The notes below the pieces were generated by a model. That model saw only the letters and a program-made list of their open reading frames with translations. It was not told the DNA's origin and searched no databases. A program made the translations under genes and the position numbers. A stretch of DNA of 64,000 nt from SXIZ01 sp040079795 (GTDB lineage: Bacteria; Pseudomonadota; Gammaproteobacteria; Methylococcales; Methylomonadaceae): assembly GCA_040079795.1 (NCBI GenBank), contig JBEBJQ010000003.1, positions 1 to 64,000 of the forward strand, read 5' to 3'. Shown one piece after another: positions 1 to 8,365 of the stretch (the first letter of the stretch is position 1; every line of letters begins with the position of its first letter).

Positions 1-176
1 TTACATTCTTCCAATAGCTTCCAAAGCCCGATAGAATTTGAAGCCAATTTTAAACAATCTCTCGCTTCTTCATTTGTCCGTTTTTGATGGTGGGGATCAT
101 AATTTCAAAGATCAAAAATATAATCACCCCAAATCAAATTTTGATTTTCTTCCAAAACCGCCAGCAAGCGGTATAC
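1..176 (-). pseudogene. Possible remnant of an unidentified gene, cut by window edge
   Basis: On the minus strand one frame reads as protein-like sequence over its whole length but has a single in-frame TGA at 105-107. Before it the frame reads VYRLLAVLEENQN..., after it NYDPHHQKRTNEEARD..., running off the window at position 1. A TAA at 177-179 closes the frame upstream and no ATG is present. The charged, helix-rich composition looks like a small cytosolic protein. I do not recognise the family. It may be a decayed gene, or two accidental short frames. Confidence 0.3.
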
Positions 177-257
177 TTACAAAATGACTAACTGGTGTCG
201 CGACCTGTTTTAAGCACGGCAAACCTAATTACCAACTCCAACCAATAATAAAATCAA

Positions 258-848
258 ATGGAAGAACTCTTAATCAGTTGGCTTAAAGAATACGGTTACA
301 TTATTTTATTCCTGTGGAGCATACTCGAAGGCGAGATGGGGCTTATCATGGGGGGCATCCTTGCCCATACCGGGGATTTAAACTACTTCATGACAGTTTT
401 TATAGCCGGACTGGGCGGGTTTACCGGAGATCAGATTTATTTTTACATCGGCCGCTTTAATAAAGGCTATATCCAGCGCAAATTACATACCCAACGGCGA
501 AAATTTGCCATCGCCCATTTGTTGTTAAAAAAATACGGCTGGCCGATTATTTTTGTGCAACGTTATATGTATGGGCTGCGCACCGTTATTCCGATGTCAA
601 TTGGGATAACTAAATATTCAGGCAAAAAATTTGCCATTATCAACTTACTGAGTGCTTGGGTCTGGGCGGCTATTACGGTCACCCCAGCTTACTATTTCGG
701 TGCGGAAATTTTATCGGCTTTAGCGTATGCCAAACAGCACTGGTATTTTGCCCTGCCTTTAGCGGCAGGTTTTATTTATGCCACTGTCAGCTACTTTAAA
801 AAAATGGAGCAACATTTTTTACAAAAAAGGCAAAACCGGTTTTTATAA
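258..848 (+). CDS. DedA family inner-membrane protein
   Basis: A 196-residue polytopic membrane protein of the DedA/SNARE-associated family. Visible hallmarks are an acidic N-terminal segment (LWSILEGEMG, about residues 18-27), the glycine-rich GGFTGDQIYFYIGR stretch (about 53-66) and the family arginine motif FVQRYMYGLRTVIPM (about 99-113), followed by hydrophobic helices to the C-terminus. Members are implicated in membrane homeostasis, proton-dependent transport and lipid (undecaprenyl phosphate or phosphatidylethanolamine) flipping; which one applies here cannot be read from sequence. It stands alone, with more than 300 bases before the next gene. No strong ribosome-binding site precedes the ATG. 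Confidence 0.85.
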   Translation: MEELLISWLKEYGYIILFLWSILEGEMGLIMGGILAHTGDLNYFMTVFIAGLGGFTGDQIYFYIGRFNKGYIQRKLHTQRRKFAIAHLLLKKYGWPIIFVQRYMYGLRTVIPMSIGITKYSGKKFAIINLLSAWVWAAITVTPAYYFGAEILSALAYAKQHWYFALPLAAGFIYATVSYFKKMEQHFLQKRQNRFL

Positions 849-1000
849 CCTTATTTTCGCCTTATAACATCATGACCCAACATTAAAATGTTCTGGAGGC
901 TCCCCGATCAACCCGCGACAAAAGGGACCCGGCTTCCTACTAGGCTTCACGCCACACCATCGCTCACTTTTAATCCTCATAATAAAAGCCGCTTCTATAC

Positions 1001-1043
1001 AAACGGTGTAAAACAACCATCGACTGGTTGTTTTACACCGTTT
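1001..1043. repeat. 19-bp perfect inverted repeat, candidate enhancer site or terminator
   Basis: The left arm AAACGGTGTAAAACAACCA (1001-1019) and its exact reverse complement (1025-1043) flank the 5-base loop TCGAC. The right arm ends in TTTT, so it could end transcription from dedA. Its centre lies roughly 130 bases upstream of the expected start of the sigma-54 promoter at 1127-1142, a usual distance for an NtrC-family activator site, so an upstream activating sequence is an equally good or better reading. Confidence 0.6.
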
Positions 1044-1126
1044 TAAGGCTTACGCATAACCTCTGCCTTGCCCTCGCCTCACTATAAATTTAAATTAATC
1101 ATACTGTTATTTAAAATAAGCGGCAT

Positions 1127-1142
1127 TGGCGCGCTAATTGCT
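1127..1142 (+). promoter_or_regulatory. Sigma-54 (-24/-12) promoter candidate for the SulP-dab locus
   Basis: The sequence TGGCGCG-CTAA-TTGCT matches the RpoN consensus TGGCACG-N4-TTGCW at all but one position, with the invariant GG (1128-1129) and GC (1140-1141) separated by exactly 10 bases. Transcription would start near 1153, about 38 bases before the SulP ATG. An NtrC-class activator with the sigma-54 contact motif GAFTGA is encoded at 10799-12190 on the same strand. That it acts here is inference. Confidence 0.6.
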
Positions 1143-1190
1143 TATATTCATTAACTAACAACAGTTAAATTTTAATGATAGCGGGTTTAC

Positions 1191-2912
1191 ATGAGTGAAG
1201 TTTCTCAAGCTTTAGTTCCTAAAACCGGCTTAGCCGGGCTTAAAGAAAACTGGCGTAGCGATTTGCTGTCTGGTTTTTTAGTGTTTCTTATCGCGTTGCC
1301 GTTGTGTTTGGGTATTTCAATGGCATCCGGTTTTCCGCCTTCAGCAGGGATTATTACCGCTATTATCGGCGGGGTATTGGTTTCACGCATCAGTGGGTCA
1401 TTCATTACCATTAACGGCCCGGCTGCCGGTTTAATTGTGGTGGTGCTGGATGCCGTCCAGGGATTAGGTGAAGACGATGCGATGGTCGGTTATCGCTATA
1501 CCCTCGCGGCGATCGTAGTAGCCAGTATCTTGCAAATTCTGATGGGGGTCTTTAAAGCGGGTCGGCTTAGCTCTTTTTTCCCTGCCTCGGTGATTCATGG
1601 CATGTTGGCGGCGATTGGTATTATTATCATGACCAAACAAATCCATGTCGTGTTAGGCGTAACCCCCGAAAAAGGCAGCCTGTTTTCGACCATGCTGCAA
1701 ATCCCTAATAGCATTATGAATCTTAATCCTGATATTGCCTTAATTGGGGTAACCGGTTTGATTATTCTGATTATTTGGTCAATGCTGAAAAGCCCCACTT
1801 TTAAAATGATCCCGGCACCACTCATCGTGGTGTTGGTCGGTATTGCGTTGGCAAAGTATTTTGACCTGAATCATGAACATATGTATTTGTTTCTGCCGGA
1901 CGCACACTTTTTACCGCACCATGAAGCGACGGTAGGGCCGAAGTTCTTAGTCGCGATTTCTGAAAATTTCATGTCCAGCTTTTACTTTCCAGACTTTGGG
2001 AAGATTACCACCCTGGAATTCTGGGAAGCAGTAGTAACCATTAGCTTAGTAGGTAGCCTCGAAAGTTTGCTGAGTGCCATGGCAGTTGACAAATTGGATC
2101 CGTATAAACGCCATTCTAATCTGGATAAAGATTTAACCGCCGTTGGCGCAGGCAATTTAGTCGCCGGATTAGTGGGTGGCTTGCCGATGATTGCGGAAAT
2201 CGTGCGGAGCTCCGCTAACGTCAATAACGGCGCTAAAACCAGTTGGGCTAACTTTTTTCATGGCGCATTATTGTTAATTTTTGTCGTGTTGTTCCCCCGC
2301 TTGATTCACAGCATCCCGTTGTCGGCATTGGCGGCATTATTGGTGTTTACCGGTTTTCGTCTAGCTTCTCCTAAAGCGTTTGCGAAAGTGATGGGGATTG
2401 GTAAAGAACAGTTATTTATGTTTGTAGTCACCATTATCGGGGTACTGGCGACCGACCTGTTGATCGGGGTAGCAATCGGTATTCTGACTAAATTTGCGAT
2501 TCATATGCTGCGTGGGGTTAGATTGAATAACCTGTTTAAGATCCATTTCGTCATTGAGAACATCAATGACGAAACCATTCTGGTGGAAATAGTCGGCGCA
2601 GCGATTTTTTCTAACTTTATGAAATTAAAAAATGCCCTGGCACACCTTGAACCGGGCAAAAAAGTGGTTTTTCAATTAAATAACGCATACATGATTGACC
2701 ATACCGTCATGGAATTTATGCATGATTTTGAGCATAACTATACTGCACAAGGCGGTACCTGCCAGTTCATTGGTATGGAAACCCATGACACCTATTCAAG
2801 ACACCCTTTGGCGGTGCGGAGAATGAAACCCGATAACATGAGTCGGCGTAAAAGTGATCATCATGGCTTAAATTTTACCCGTGCAGGGTCAACTACCGTT
2901 ACGGAAAAGTGA
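1191..2912 (+). CDS. SulP family anion transporter with STAS domain, probable bicarbonate importer
   Basis: A 573-residue SLC26/SulP transporter. Residues about 20-450 form the hydrophobic core with the family's early motif (GFLVFLIALPLCLGISMASG) and the TINGPAAG signature, and about 455-530 form a cytoplasmic STAS domain. SulP proteins exchange or import anions such as sulfate or bicarbonate. Its place directly before dabA and dabB makes inorganic carbon the most likely substrate; this comes from context, not from a substrate motif. A 73-base gap separates it from the dabA ATG. A sigma-54 promoter match lies just upstream, so expression is probably activator dependent. Confidence 0.9.
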   Translation: MSEVSQALVPKTGLAGLKENWRSDLLSGFLVFLIALPLCLGISMASGFPPSAGIITAIIGGVLVSRISGSFITINGPAAGLIVVVLDAVQGLGEDDAMVGYRYTLAAIVVASILQILMGVFKAGRLSSFFPASVIHGMLAAIGIIIMTKQIHVVLGVTPEKGSLFSTMLQIPNSIMNLNPDIALIGVTGLIILIIWSMLKSPTFKMIPAPLIVVLVGIALAKYFDLNHEHMYLFLPDAHFLPHHEATVGPKFLVAISENFMSSFYFPDFGKITTLEFWEAVVTISLVGSLESLLSAMAVDKLDPYKRHSNLDKDLTAVGAGNLVAGLVGGLPMIAEIVRSSANVNNGAKTSWANFFHGALLLIFVVLFPRLIHSIPLSALAALLVFTGFRLASPKAFAKVMGIGKEQLFMFVVTIIGVLATDLLIGVAIGILTKFAIHMLRGVRLNNLFKIHFVIENINDETILVEIVGAAIFSNFMKLKNALAHLEPGKKVVFQLNNAYMIDHTVMEFMHDFEHNYTAQGGTCQFIGMETHDTYSRHPLAVRRMKPDNMSRRKSDHHGLNFTRAGSTTVTEK

Positions 2913-2985
2913 ATAACATTATTACCTCCCAATTTGACGATGCCATTAGGTAGCATTGGATTTAAACGTATCGGGATTAGACATT

Positions 2986-5574
2986 ATGACTAACATGCTC
3001 CCAAAAATAATTTTAGATGACGATTCAGAAACACGGCCATTTGATTTGACAGCCGCTATTGACCATATCTCGCATTGGTTGCCTACGCAAGGTCCGATAA
3101 AGGATTTTATTCATCACAATACCTTACATGCGGTACAGCATTATCCTTTTCATAAAGGCGTGGCGGTCGCGGCGAAAGTATTCGGCGCCCGAAGCTATCT
3201 ACCGATTGGGGATTATCAAGCCTTGTATCGCCAAGGCAGAATTAAGGATTTTGTGATCGACTGGGCACTGAAGCAGTCTGGCTGTGAAACAGAAAACCTT
3301 TCAGACCTGCGGAAAAAATTATTTGATACGGACAGTACGGATCATTATCCCCCCGTGTCATTGGCTAATCATGGTATTCGCTACCATTGGCTTACCCATC
3401 TGGAGCTTGATTTAAATTCACAGGCCCATCCGGTTTTGTTTCGGTTGCTGGCGAATTTTCTTGACCAAGGAGTCAGCCGTTGGACGCTCGCTAAAGGTGA
3501 GGAGTCTTTCTGGAACTGCGTCTGGCGGCTAACCAATAACAGTCTGGTACCCCTATACCCTTTTTATGATCCAAGCGTAAGGGACTTATTAAGCCAGCCC
3601 ACCCACGAGGTTATCTTGCAGTGTTTGCAGAAAATAGTAGGCTCAGAGGCGTTATATGAGCAGTATTTACTAGAAATGTTGCTGGCGCATCCGGGCTGGG
3701 CTGGGATGGTGCGGCTAATAGAGTTGGATCCAAAGGCATTATTAGAACGTCGGCAGATTACGTTGGAACAATTAATTGCCGTTGAATTGGTGGCAGAGTT
3801 GGCGGTAGTAACAAAACGAAGAGGGGCTGATTTTACGCCCGTGGTGCAGACCTTAAGCTCAGGAGAAATCCCACTCCTGAGCGATTATGAAGCGCAAGCC
3901 ATCGTACCTTTTACCATGAAGGTGTGGCAGGAAGCGATGGAGTATGCCTTACACTGCGAACTGTTAATCGCCTTGCAACCGCCACAACATCAGCCTGCCC
4001 CTGCTAAGGTTGCACCGATTGCGCAAGCGTTTTTTTGCATTGATGACCGCGAATGTTCACTACGCCGTTATTTGGAAGAACTGAATCCGGCCATTGAAAC
4101 TTTCGGTGCGGCGGGTTTTTTTGGCATCGACTTTTTATACCAGGGCTTTGATGATGCGTATCCGGTGGCGCAATGCCCTAATATCGTCACGCCTAAGCAT
4201 TTGGTGATGGAATCGAATTTGCAGCCAGTCCCCGATAAAAGTCCGGTTTCGGAAGGCTTATCTGATTTGCACATCAAACCACATTCACTGTTTCGTGGCT
4301 GGCTGTATACGCAATTATTCGGCTTAGGTTATGCGGTTCGCATGCTCTGGGATGTGTTTCGCCCAAGCTCACAGTTATTGAAAATCAAGAAATTAAGTGA
4401 GGTCGAAGCGCATACGCAGTTACATTTATTGCGGGAGAGTGATGAGCCGACGGCAGATGGCAAGTTATTGGGCTTTTCGATTACCGAAATGGCCGACAAA
4501 ATCGAGGGCCTGTTACGTAACATCGGATTGGTTAATCACTTTGCGCCCATCATTGTGGTGGTCGCACACGGTTCCAGCAGCACCAATAACCCTCATTTTG
4601 CGGCGTATGATTGCGGGGCCTGCTCAGGAAAACCCGGTGCACCGAATGCACGGGCATTTGCCTGGATGGCGAATCATTTACCGGTGCGCGAGGTGTTACG
4701 TGAACGGGGTATTGATATTCCGGGGAGCAGCCATTTTGTTGCCGCGTTGCACAACACCAGCCGGGATGAAATTACCTATTTAGATAAACATCTCTTTGGG
4801 GAATACGCGACAGAAAATTTAACTAACTTCCAGCAAACCATGCGGTTAGCGTTGCAAAAAAATGCGTTTGAACGCTGCCGCTGGTTTGAACTAGCCCCCC
4901 AAACCAATGCTCATGATGATGCGCATCAACATGTGATGGCGCGGGCGACATCCATCTTTGAGCCGCGTCCCGAGTTAAATCATTCCAATAATTTGTATTG
5001 TATTGTAGGCCGCAGAGCCTTAACCCGAGACCTGTTTTTAGATCGGCGCGCTTTTTTGCATTCTTACGATCCGGGAACCGACACTGAGGCCGATGTGATT
5101 GTCAGAATCCTCTCGGCGATTATTCCCGTGTGCGGCGGTATTAATCTGGAATATTTGTTTTCCCGGATGGATAACTCGGTTTATGGCGCAGGCACTAAAC
5201 TGCCGCATAACGTCATTGGTTTGCTGGGCGTGGCTAATGGTGTGGAAGGCGATCTACGCACGGGTTTACCCTCACAAATGATTGAAGTCCACGAACCGGC
5301 GCGGTTGATGATTGTGATTGAACAAGTACCGGAATTGTTGGATAAGGCGTTTGCAAAACTGGCACCGGCATTAAAAGAATGGCTGGATCACGATTGGGTG
5401 CGCTTAGTGGCGTGTCACCCTGAGCGCCGCGATTTGTTTTTTTACCATGCATCTGGCTGGGAAGCGATTGAATTACCCAAGGATTCTACCGCCCCTTCAG
5501 CGTTAAAGTCGGAACAGATTATTGTGGGACAACGGGCGACTATCCCAGTACATGTTTTAAGGAGAAGCGCATGA
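2986..5574 (+). CDS. dabA: DabA, inorganic carbon uptake protein (DUF2309, carbonic-anhydrase-like)
   Basis: The soluble half of the DAB energy-coupled inorganic carbon system, in which a zinc site resembling a beta-carbonic anhydrase hydrates CO2 at the inner membrane together with DabB. From the ATG at 2986 (862 residues) the expected ligands are C351 and D353 (FFCIDDRE), H528 (VVVAHGSS) and C543 (YDCGACSG). The Cys/Asp pair has the numbering known from Halothiobacillus DabA, and the His-Cys spacing of 15 is the same, which supports this start over the TTG ten codons earlier. The stop overlaps the dabB ATG by 4 bases, so the two are probably translationally coupled. Confidence 0.93.
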   Translation: MTNMLPKIILDDDSETRPFDLTAAIDHISHWLPTQGPIKDFIHHNTLHAVQHYPFHKGVAVAAKVFGARSYLPIGDYQALYRQGRIKDFVIDWALKQSGCETENLSDLRKKLFDTDSTDHYPPVSLANHGIRYHWLTHLELDLNSQAHPVLFRLLANFLDQGVSRWTLAKGEESFWNCVWRLTNNSLVPLYPFYDPSVRDLLSQPTHEVILQCLQKIVGSEALYEQYLLEMLLAHPGWAGMVRLIELDPKALLERRQITLEQLIAVELVAELAVVTKRRGADFTPVVQTLSSGEIPLLSDYEAQAIVPFTMKVWQEAMEYALHCELLIALQPPQHQPAPAKVAPIAQAFFCIDDRECSLRRYLEELNPAIETFGAAGFFGIDFLYQGFDDAYPVAQCPNIVTPKHLVMESNLQPVPDKSPVSEGLSDLHIKPHSLFRGWLYTQLFGLGYAVRMLWDVFRPSSQLLKIKKLSEVEAHTQLHLLRESDEPTADGKLLGFSITEMADKIEGLLRNIGLVNHFAPIIVVVAHGSSSTNNPHFAAYDCGACSGKPGAPNARAFAWMANHLPVREVLRERGIDIPGSSHFVAALHNTSRDEITYLDKHLFGEYATENLTNFQQTMRLALQKNAFERCRWFELAPQTNAHDDAHQHVMARATSIFEPRPELNHSNNLYCIVGRRALTRDLFLDRRAFLHSYDPGTDTEADVIVRILSAIIPVCGGINLEYLFSRMDNSVYGAGTKLPHNVIGLLGVANGVEGDLRTGLPSQMIEVHEPARLMIVIEQVPELLDKAFAKLAPALKEWLDHDWVRLVACHPERRDLFFYHASGWEAIELPKDSTAPSALKSEQIIVGQRATIPVHVLRRSA

Positions 5575-7448
5575 ATGCGTTATTAGTTGCCTGTCAACTC
5601 TTACCGTTATTAGGCTTGCTGCTGATTGAGGTGTTGGGTAATAGCGAGAAAAAAATAGCCGCCATCAGTTTTTGGACCACCCATGCGATGGGACTGAGTA
5701 TTATCTCCTTGCTGGCTATTTGGGCGGGTCAGGGATTCCCCGAGCATGAATTTGAATGGTTTACCTTGTATGAACGCGGCACCTATCAATTTCCGATCCT
5801 GTTTTATCTCGATCAAGTCAGTGCGGTGTATTTATTTGCTGTATGGGTTATTTTTTCAGTGATTGTGCGTTACTGCCGCAATTATATGCACCGGGAGGCA
5901 GGGTATAAGCGCTTTTTTATGACCATTTTCGGATTTGCATTGGGCCTTAATATCGTCGTACTGTCCGGCTCGATTGATATGTTATTTGCGGGCTGGGAAA
6001 TTGTCGGGATTTCTTCCTTTTTGCTGATTGCCTTTTATCGGCACCGGGTGCAACCGGTACGTAATGCGCTGAGGGCCTATACGGTTTACCGGTTTTGCGA
6101 TATTGGCTTATTGCTGGGCGCATGGATGAGTCATTTGTTGTTTCATGAAAGCGATCATTTCAGCAATCTTTCCGTGTTGTTTGAACACACTGCGCCCGCG
6201 CCGGCGAGTTATCCTGCATTGTTTTTAATGTCGCTGCTGATCTTTATTGCAGCCTGCGGCAAATCCGCGCAATTCCCTTTTTGCTTTTGGCTACCCCGTG
6301 CAATGGAAGGGCCAACGCCCTCCAGTGCGATTTTTTACGGCGCGTTGTCGGTGCATTTAGGGGTCTTTTTATTATTGCGCACCATGCCGATCTGGAGTTA
6401 TCACTACCTGACCCGAGCCGCGCTATTCTTGATTGGGTTGTTGACGGTGTTCATTGCCAGTATTGCCGAAAAAACGCAATCCAACATTAAAGGTCAGGTC
6501 GCTTATGCGTCTATTGCACAGGTAGGCTTTATGTTTATGGAATTGGCGTTTGGATTGGAAGCGCTGGTATTGGTGCACTTTTTGGGTAACGCTTTTTTGC
6601 GCTGCTATCAGTTACTGGTATCGCCTTCCATTGTTGCCCACATGCTTAGGATTGAAGGTGCTATTGATACCAATCCGATCCCTAAAAAATCGTCGATGCA
6701 AGATTACCTGCCGGTTTCAATTCGTCATACTTTACCGGAGGTTTTGCAAAACACGGTTTATGTGTTTGCGTTGCAGGAAGGAAATCTGGAATTGCTGGTA
6801 CGCTCGATATTATGGATACCGCTGAAAAAAATAGGGGCATTGGTCAACCGCGTTAGCTTAGCGTTAAAGGCCGGTGTTGCAATCAGCATTATAGCGGTTT
6901 ATCTTTATTTATTGAATCAGGGGCTTATCACTTTAAGCTATCTGGCGGTGCCGACGGCATTAGCTATGGTGCTGGCTTCATTAAGCGCATTTAGCCAGAA
7001 ACATGGGTTTATGCGGGTTTGGAATGCCGTTGCTTTGAGTGCCCTGTTAGCCGCGAGTGCGGTATGGTTTTTACACCCAACGGCATGGTCGGATATTGTG
7101 TTTTTCAGTTCAGGCATTATCCCTGCCTGGTTACTGGGCATTTGGGTATTAACCCGCTTACCGCATAAAGCGGACTTCATTCACTCGCCTTTCGCTTATC
7201 GTGCGATGGCTGAAACCAATCCGGGTTTATCGTTGCTGTTATTTCTTAGCTTTCTGGGGTTGGTGGGTTTTCCGATTACCCCCGCATTTATTGGCGAAGA
7301 CTTATTGCTTTACCATGCCAGTAGCCAGCATGCGTGGATTGCCGCGTTGATTGCGATTTGTTTTGTTATTAACGGTATCGCCGCAGCCAGGGTGTTTCTA
7401 CGACTTTGTATGGGCAGACCAGTGGAAATTAGCACCGTGTATAAGTAG
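5571..7448 (+). CDS. dabB: DabB, NuoL/Mrp-like membrane partner of DabA
   Basis: A 625-residue protein of the proton-conducting membrane transporter family (NADH-quinone oxidoreductase subunit L / antiporter-like), with many hydrophobic helices. Family features are MLFAGWEIVGISSFLLIAFYR (the conserved glutamate of TM5) and the KSAQFPFCFWLPRAMEGPTP segment with the channel lysine and the loop before TM8. In DAB systems this subunit passes cations down their gradient to drive CO2 hydration by DabA, making bicarbonate accumulate. The ATGA overlap with dabA and the missing NADH dehydrogenase neighbours identify it as DabB and not a respiratory complex subunit. Confidence 0.9.
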   Translation: MNALLVACQLLPLLGLLLIEVLGNSEKKIAAISFWTTHAMGLSIISLLAIWAGQGFPEHEFEWFTLYERGTYQFPILFYLDQVSAVYLFAVWVIFSVIVRYCRNYMHREAGYKRFFMTIFGFALGLNIVVLSGSIDMLFAGWEIVGISSFLLIAFYRHRVQPVRNALRAYTVYRFCDIGLLLGAWMSHLLFHESDHFSNLSVLFEHTAPAPASYPALFLMSLLIFIAACGKSAQFPFCFWLPRAMEGPTPSSAIFYGALSVHLGVFLLLRTMPIWSYHYLTRAALFLIGLLTVFIASIAEKTQSNIKGQVAYASIAQVGFMFMELAFGLEALVLVHFLGNAFLRCYQLLVSPSIVAHMLRIEGAIDTNPIPKKSSMQDYLPVSIRHTLPEVLQNTVYVFALQEGNLELLVRSILWIPLKKIGALVNRVSLALKAGVAISIIAVYLYLLNQGLITLSYLAVPTALAMVLASLSAFSQKHGFMRVWNAVALSALLAASAVWFLHPTAWSDIVFFSSGIIPAWLLGIWVLTRLPHKADFIHSPFAYRAMAETNPGLSLLLFLSFLGLVGFPITPAFIGEDLLLYHASSQHAWIAALIAICFVINGIAAARVFLRLCMGRPVEISTVYK

Positions 7449-7517
7449 CCCAGCGTATTTATTGTTTTTATGAACACTATGTAGTGCCCGATTAATTCAA
7501 TTATCTTAAGGAATATT

Positions 7518-8240
7518 ATGCTGAAGAATATTAAGCGCGTAGGCATAGCAGCAGTGATGTTGAGCTCAATTAACATGCCAACGACCTGTGTGGCTGAAGA
7601 TGAGCTACTGCAAGATGCAGGTAGTTGGTTGCAAATAGTTGGCGAGGGGAGTTTAAAAGCAATCGATCCACGCCTGGAAAAAGCACGCATTTGGGTGGAG
7701 GGGCAGTCCCGGTTTGATGATAACTGGAATCATTGGTATCAAGGCATGGTTCGTGCCGCGGTCGGTTATTCACTCAGTGAGCGCGCAACTATTTGGGCAG
7801 GCTACACCTGGCTACCGACCCAAAACCTCGGAAAGCAGTTTGTCTCGCAGCAAGATGTGTGGCCGGCATTTCGTTATGCCTTGCCCACCGATATTGGCAC
7901 ATTCACCTTTAGAACGATGGTTGAAACTAATTTTCTACCGGGTAACGGTGATTCCGTTCGGGTACGTCCCCGGCAGATGCTTCGGTTTATGCACCCGTTT
8001 GAATTTGAACCGCGTTTAAATTTAATTGCCTGGGATGAGTTTTTTATTCGCGTCAACTCCACGCCTACCGGCGGTAAGTCGGGTTTTGATCAGAATCGTG
8101 CTTTCGCAGAGTTAGGTTGGACGTTTAATAAGCAGGTTCGTTTTGAAGCAGGCTATCTGAATCAATATCTGGATGATGCAAACCATAATAACAACACTAT
8201 GCGGCATTTGATTATGGGGTCGTTATTTATCAATTTTTAA
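7518..8240 (+). CDS. DUF2490 family protein, probable outer-membrane beta-barrel (first copy)
   Basis: A 240-residue exported protein: an N-terminal signal peptide (about residues 1-26) and then a chain of short amphipathic strands rich in aromatic residues, ending in ...LIMGSLFINF with the terminal phenylalanine typical of outer-membrane barrels. The motifs IWVEGQSRFDD, RQMLRFM and WDEFFIR...FDQNRAFAELG match the DUF2490 pattern. The family has no established function. It starts about 70 bases after dabB with AAGGA before its ATG, so it may be cotranscribed. A second, diverged copy follows at 8366. A role in outer-membrane permeability for the carbon uptake system is only a guess. Confidence 0.75.
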   Translation: MLKNIKRVGIAAVMLSSINMPTTCVAEDELLQDAGSWLQIVGEGSLKAIDPRLEKARIWVEGQSRFDDNWNHWYQGMVRAAVGYSLSERATIWAGYTWLPTQNLGKQFVSQQDVWPAFRYALPTDIGTFTFRTMVETNFLPGNGDSVRVRPRQMLRFMHPFEFEPRLNLIAWDEFFIRVNSTPTGGKSGFDQNRAFAELGWTFNKQVRFEAGYLNQYLDDANHNNNTMRHLIMGSLFINF

Positions 8241-8365
8241 TGTGCTTCCCTGAAAAATAAGGGGGCTCCGAAATGCTATAACGCTATCCAGACATTGAGC
8301 AGCAGTAACAACTCGCGAAAGAATTTGTTAAAGTAAGCAGCTTTACGGAAAATGAGGGGGACTTA

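Larger units (their letters stand above)
849..1190. other. Intergenic region upstream of the SulP-dab locus
   Basis: This gap of about 340 bases holds no gene. It contains a GC-rich stretch at 890-960 of unknown nature, a long palindrome at 1001-1043 and a sigma-54 promoter match at 1127-1142 (both listed separately), then AT-rich DNA up to the SulP start codon. Confidence 0.7.

Noticed and set aside
2956..2985. TTG start adding 10 residues to DabA
   Set aside because: The ATG at 2986 gives Cys/Asp ligand numbering identical to that of characterised DabA.
7310..7690. Long antisense frames over dab and DUF2490 genes
   Set aside because: They overlap well supported genes on the other strand, show no family motif and arise from codon structure.
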